Part shown: in pieces, positions 63,590 to 64,000 of the stretch
How the letters are laid out: each line of letters opens with the position of its first letter
How positions within the stretch are numbered: position 1 is the stretch's first letter
Assembly (NCBI GenBank): GCA_029204225.1
Contig: CM055111.1
Span: forward strand, 1,373,578-1,437,577
Length of the DNA stretch: 64,000 nucleotides
Source: Diphasiastrum complanatum
Taxonomy: Eukaryota > Streptophyta > Lycopodiopsida > Lycopodiales > Lycopodiaceae
Direction: 5' to 3'
Notes under the pieces: generated by a model
Seen by the model: only the letters and a program-made list of their open reading frames with translations
Told to the model about the DNA's origin: nothing
Database searches by the model: none
Made by a program: the position numbers and the translations under genes

Positions 63590-64000
63590 CAGTCAGAGTG
63601 CATGCATGCAACATGCAAGACAATATACATGTTCTACACATGTCCAATTCATCTAGGGAAGTCACATGCAAGGCATGCAAATATAGTAATGGACACATGC
63701 ATGTAGTTTTGTACATATCTAGTTGAGAAATTGACATGGAAAAAGTAGGTAGAAGCTAGGTGCAATTTCTGCATGCAAGTTGTTAGGTGTCAATATGGTA
63801 GTAGTTTACACTTGAATAGGTGTAGGGAATGCATTGCATGCTAGTAGTACCACGAATTTATGCTCTCCTATATATGTAAACATGGTTCTCATTCATTTCT
63901 AATGATGAATCAAGCTTTGGTAAGGTCATAATGTCAAAATTGCATCTCATGCTATTTTGCTTATAGTTGTATTCTCTCTCTAACTTGAGATTAGTGTCTT
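63590..64000 (+). mobile_element. LTR-like block related to the 60.8-kb LTR, cut by the window end
   Basis: 63655-63735 matches 61030-61110 (acatgcaagg/acatgca, tggacacatgcatg, catatctagtt). CATGCATG motifs at 63602 and 63693 and a TATA-like ctatatatgtaaac near 63869 suggest a promoter-bearing LTR or related element on the plus strand. Confidence 0.45.

Overview
The window looks like a piece of a large, transposon-packed vascular-plant nuclear genome. The evidence is one intron-split plant-type SDR gene with GT-AG junctions, long (TC)n tracts, and wall-to-wall LTR retrotransposons with plant-type PBS, PPT and TATA signals. A gymnosperm or other giant-genome plant is plausible, but nothing here fixes the species. 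No rRNA, tRNA, CRISPR array or bacterial-type operon was seen.

Layout. 0-0.8 kb: a dispersed repeat (called D here) carrying a solo LTR. 1.2-2.4 kb: the last two exons of a short-chain dehydrogenase/reductase, minus strand; its first exon was not found. 4.2-6.7 kb: a GC-rich hairpin, three diverged tandem units of about 270-310 bp, and long CT microsatellites. 6.9-9.7 kb: decayed Ty1/copia pieces. 10-12.2 kb: a second D copy, a copia integrase remnant, and an LTR containing a 32-bp-period array of CCAAT boxes. 12,217-15,989: an internally deleted copia element (family A) inserted in a copia-derived element called X here. 16.7-24.3 kb: a gypsy LTR and gag interrupted by a full-length family A copia (17,817-23,923) with 672-bp LTRs and AGCGA target duplications. 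24.4-27.5 kb: a 5'-truncated copia (family E) fused to gypsy pol. 27.5-36.9 kb: a minus-strand gypsy whose gag is split by an X element. 37-39.8 kb: plus-strand gypsy gag-protease remnants. 39.9-42 kb: another copia pol. 42-44.3 kb: a second X copy. 44.6-46.4 kb: an unrecognised reading frame, an LTR with an Asp-type primer site, and its leader. 47.5-55.3 kb: the most complete gypsy, minus strand, with an extra reading frame between integrase and 3' LTR. 55.3-58.3 kb: unassigned. 58.3-62.2 kb: a copia head with an inverted copia fragment, then its RT, RNase H and LTR. 63.6-64 kb: a related LTR-like block cut by the window end.

How the parts relate. Nearly every coding stretch is retrotransposon gag-pol, usually broken by stops and frameshifts. 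The least ordinary component is X. It is present in three copies with copia-like LTR and PPT, a zinc knuckle, a collapsed integrase fragment and two tandem copies of a linker-plus-unknown-domain module, with no recognisable reverse-transcriptase catalytic motif. Other striking features are a perfect CACACGTGTG palindrome shared by several LTR families, and gypsy leaders that each carry their own dispersed short motif. Sequence comparisons were made by eye; percentages are hand counts.
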